A DNA stretch of 5,224 bases. Origin: JAIVJN01 sp036732565. GTDB taxonomy: Bacteria > Acidobacteriota > Vicinamibacteria > Vicinamibacterales > UBA2999. Below the pieces are notes generated by a model. That model saw only the letters and a list, made by a program, of their open reading frames with translations, had not been told where the DNA came from and made no database searches. Position 1 is the stretch's first letter. Every line of letters begins with the position of its first letter. Shown here piece after piece: positions 4,980 through 5,224 of the stretch. Location of the stretch: contig DAINCF010000505.1 in assembly GCA_036732565.1 (NCBI GenBank), positions 1 through 5,224 on the forward strand, given 5' to 3'. The position numbers and the translations under genes are program-made.

Positions 4980-5224
4980 ATGCGATCAGCGGCAAGAATC
5001 GGGCTTGCGCTCGCGGCTCTTGCCACGATCAGCACGCGTGCATCGGGGCTGGGCGCCCAGAGCGAGATGTCCGGGCCCGTCGGCTTGCAGGAAGCGGCGT
5101 GGGCGCCCGACGGCCGCCGCATCGCCGTCTCGTATCTCGATCGCATCTGGACGATGACGCCGGACGGCCGGCAAGCGAAGGCGCTGGGGACGGCGTCGAC
5201 AACGGCGATCGAGCGCGAGCCGAC
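4980..5224 (+). CDS. Exported PD40/TolB-type beta-propeller protein, N-terminus (cut by window edge)
   Basis: The first 81 codons are present and the frame is open to the right edge. Residues 1-6 are basic (MRSAAR) and are followed by a hydrophobic stretch IGLALAALATIS (7-18) and a probable signal-peptidase site near LGA-QS (24-28), so the protein is probably exported to the periplasm or beyond. AAWAPDGRRIAVSYLDRIW (39-57) and TMTPDGRQAKAL (58-69) form a typical WD40-like/PD40 blade as in TolB; the final residues IERE-P look like the lead into the next blade. Proteins with this start include secreted amidohydrolases, peptidases and plain propellers, so the full function cannot be told. ATG 4980 is chosen because GAGAGGA (4969-4975) lies four bases upstream. 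An in-frame ATG at 4965 lacks such a site. The gene is 66 nt downstream of transketolase on the same strand, with a tandem repeat and a palindrome between. Confidence 0.78.
   Translation, partial: MRSAARIGLALAALATISTRASGLGAQSEMSGPVGLQEAAWAPDGRRIAVSYLDRIWTMTPDGRQAKALGTASTTAIEREP

Noticed and set aside
4736..5146. A 136-codon minus-strand open frame across the transketolase end and propeller start
   Set aside because: It owes its openness to the repeat, whose minus strand has no stops; it overlaps two better-supported genes.
1..5224. tRNA, rRNA, transposase, integrase or attachment site
   Set aside because: No sequence resembling any of these was seen, and almost all of the window is accounted for by six conserved genes.

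Overview
The window is a GC-rich, densely coded stretch of a bacterial chromosome. Nothing in it looks like phage, plasmid, transposon, CRISPR or RNA-gene sequence. Four genes lie head to tail on the minus strand in the left 2.9 kb, and two genes lie on the plus strand in the right 2.2 kb. A 120-bp divergent promoter region (about 2922-3041) separates the two groups. Both ends cut through genes. The high GC, an animal-type transketolase, a secreted PD40/TolB-type propeller protein and short G-rich tandem repeats between genes fit an Acidobacteriota (Vicinamibacteria-like) or similar soil bacterium. That placement is an inference from general character; the window holds no phylogenetic marker.

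Minus strand, in order of transcription: a four-helix DUF4149-type membrane protein (2921-2427); an NAD-type isocitrate dehydrogenase of the IDH3-alpha-like kind (2408-1389), 18 nt downstream; a compact PlsB-type glycerol-3-phosphate acyltransferase (1318-197) after a 70-nt gap; and the first 65 codons of a proline dehydrogenase (197-1, cut by the window edge). The proline dehydrogenase start codon shares one base with the acyltransferase stop (TGATG). The tight spacing suggests one operon, possibly with an internal promoter before the acyltransferase gene. Isocitrate dehydrogenase (TCA cycle) and proline dehydrogenase (proline to pyrroline-5-carboxylate, electrons to quinone) are both respiratory or catabolic enzymes. 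The acyltransferase starts phospholipid synthesis.

Plus strand: a complete transketolase (3042-4913) of the vertebrate TKT type, preceded by a leader that can fold into a three-way junction, then the first 81 codons of an exported beta-propeller protein (4980 to the edge). The 66 nt between them hold four exact 8-bp repeats and a strong palindrome.

Most of the window is ordinary metabolism. The items most worth checking are the possible structured transketolase leader, the choice of transketolase start codon, the overlapping divergent -10 elements, and the short tandem repeats that begin at the stop codons of two unrelated genes.
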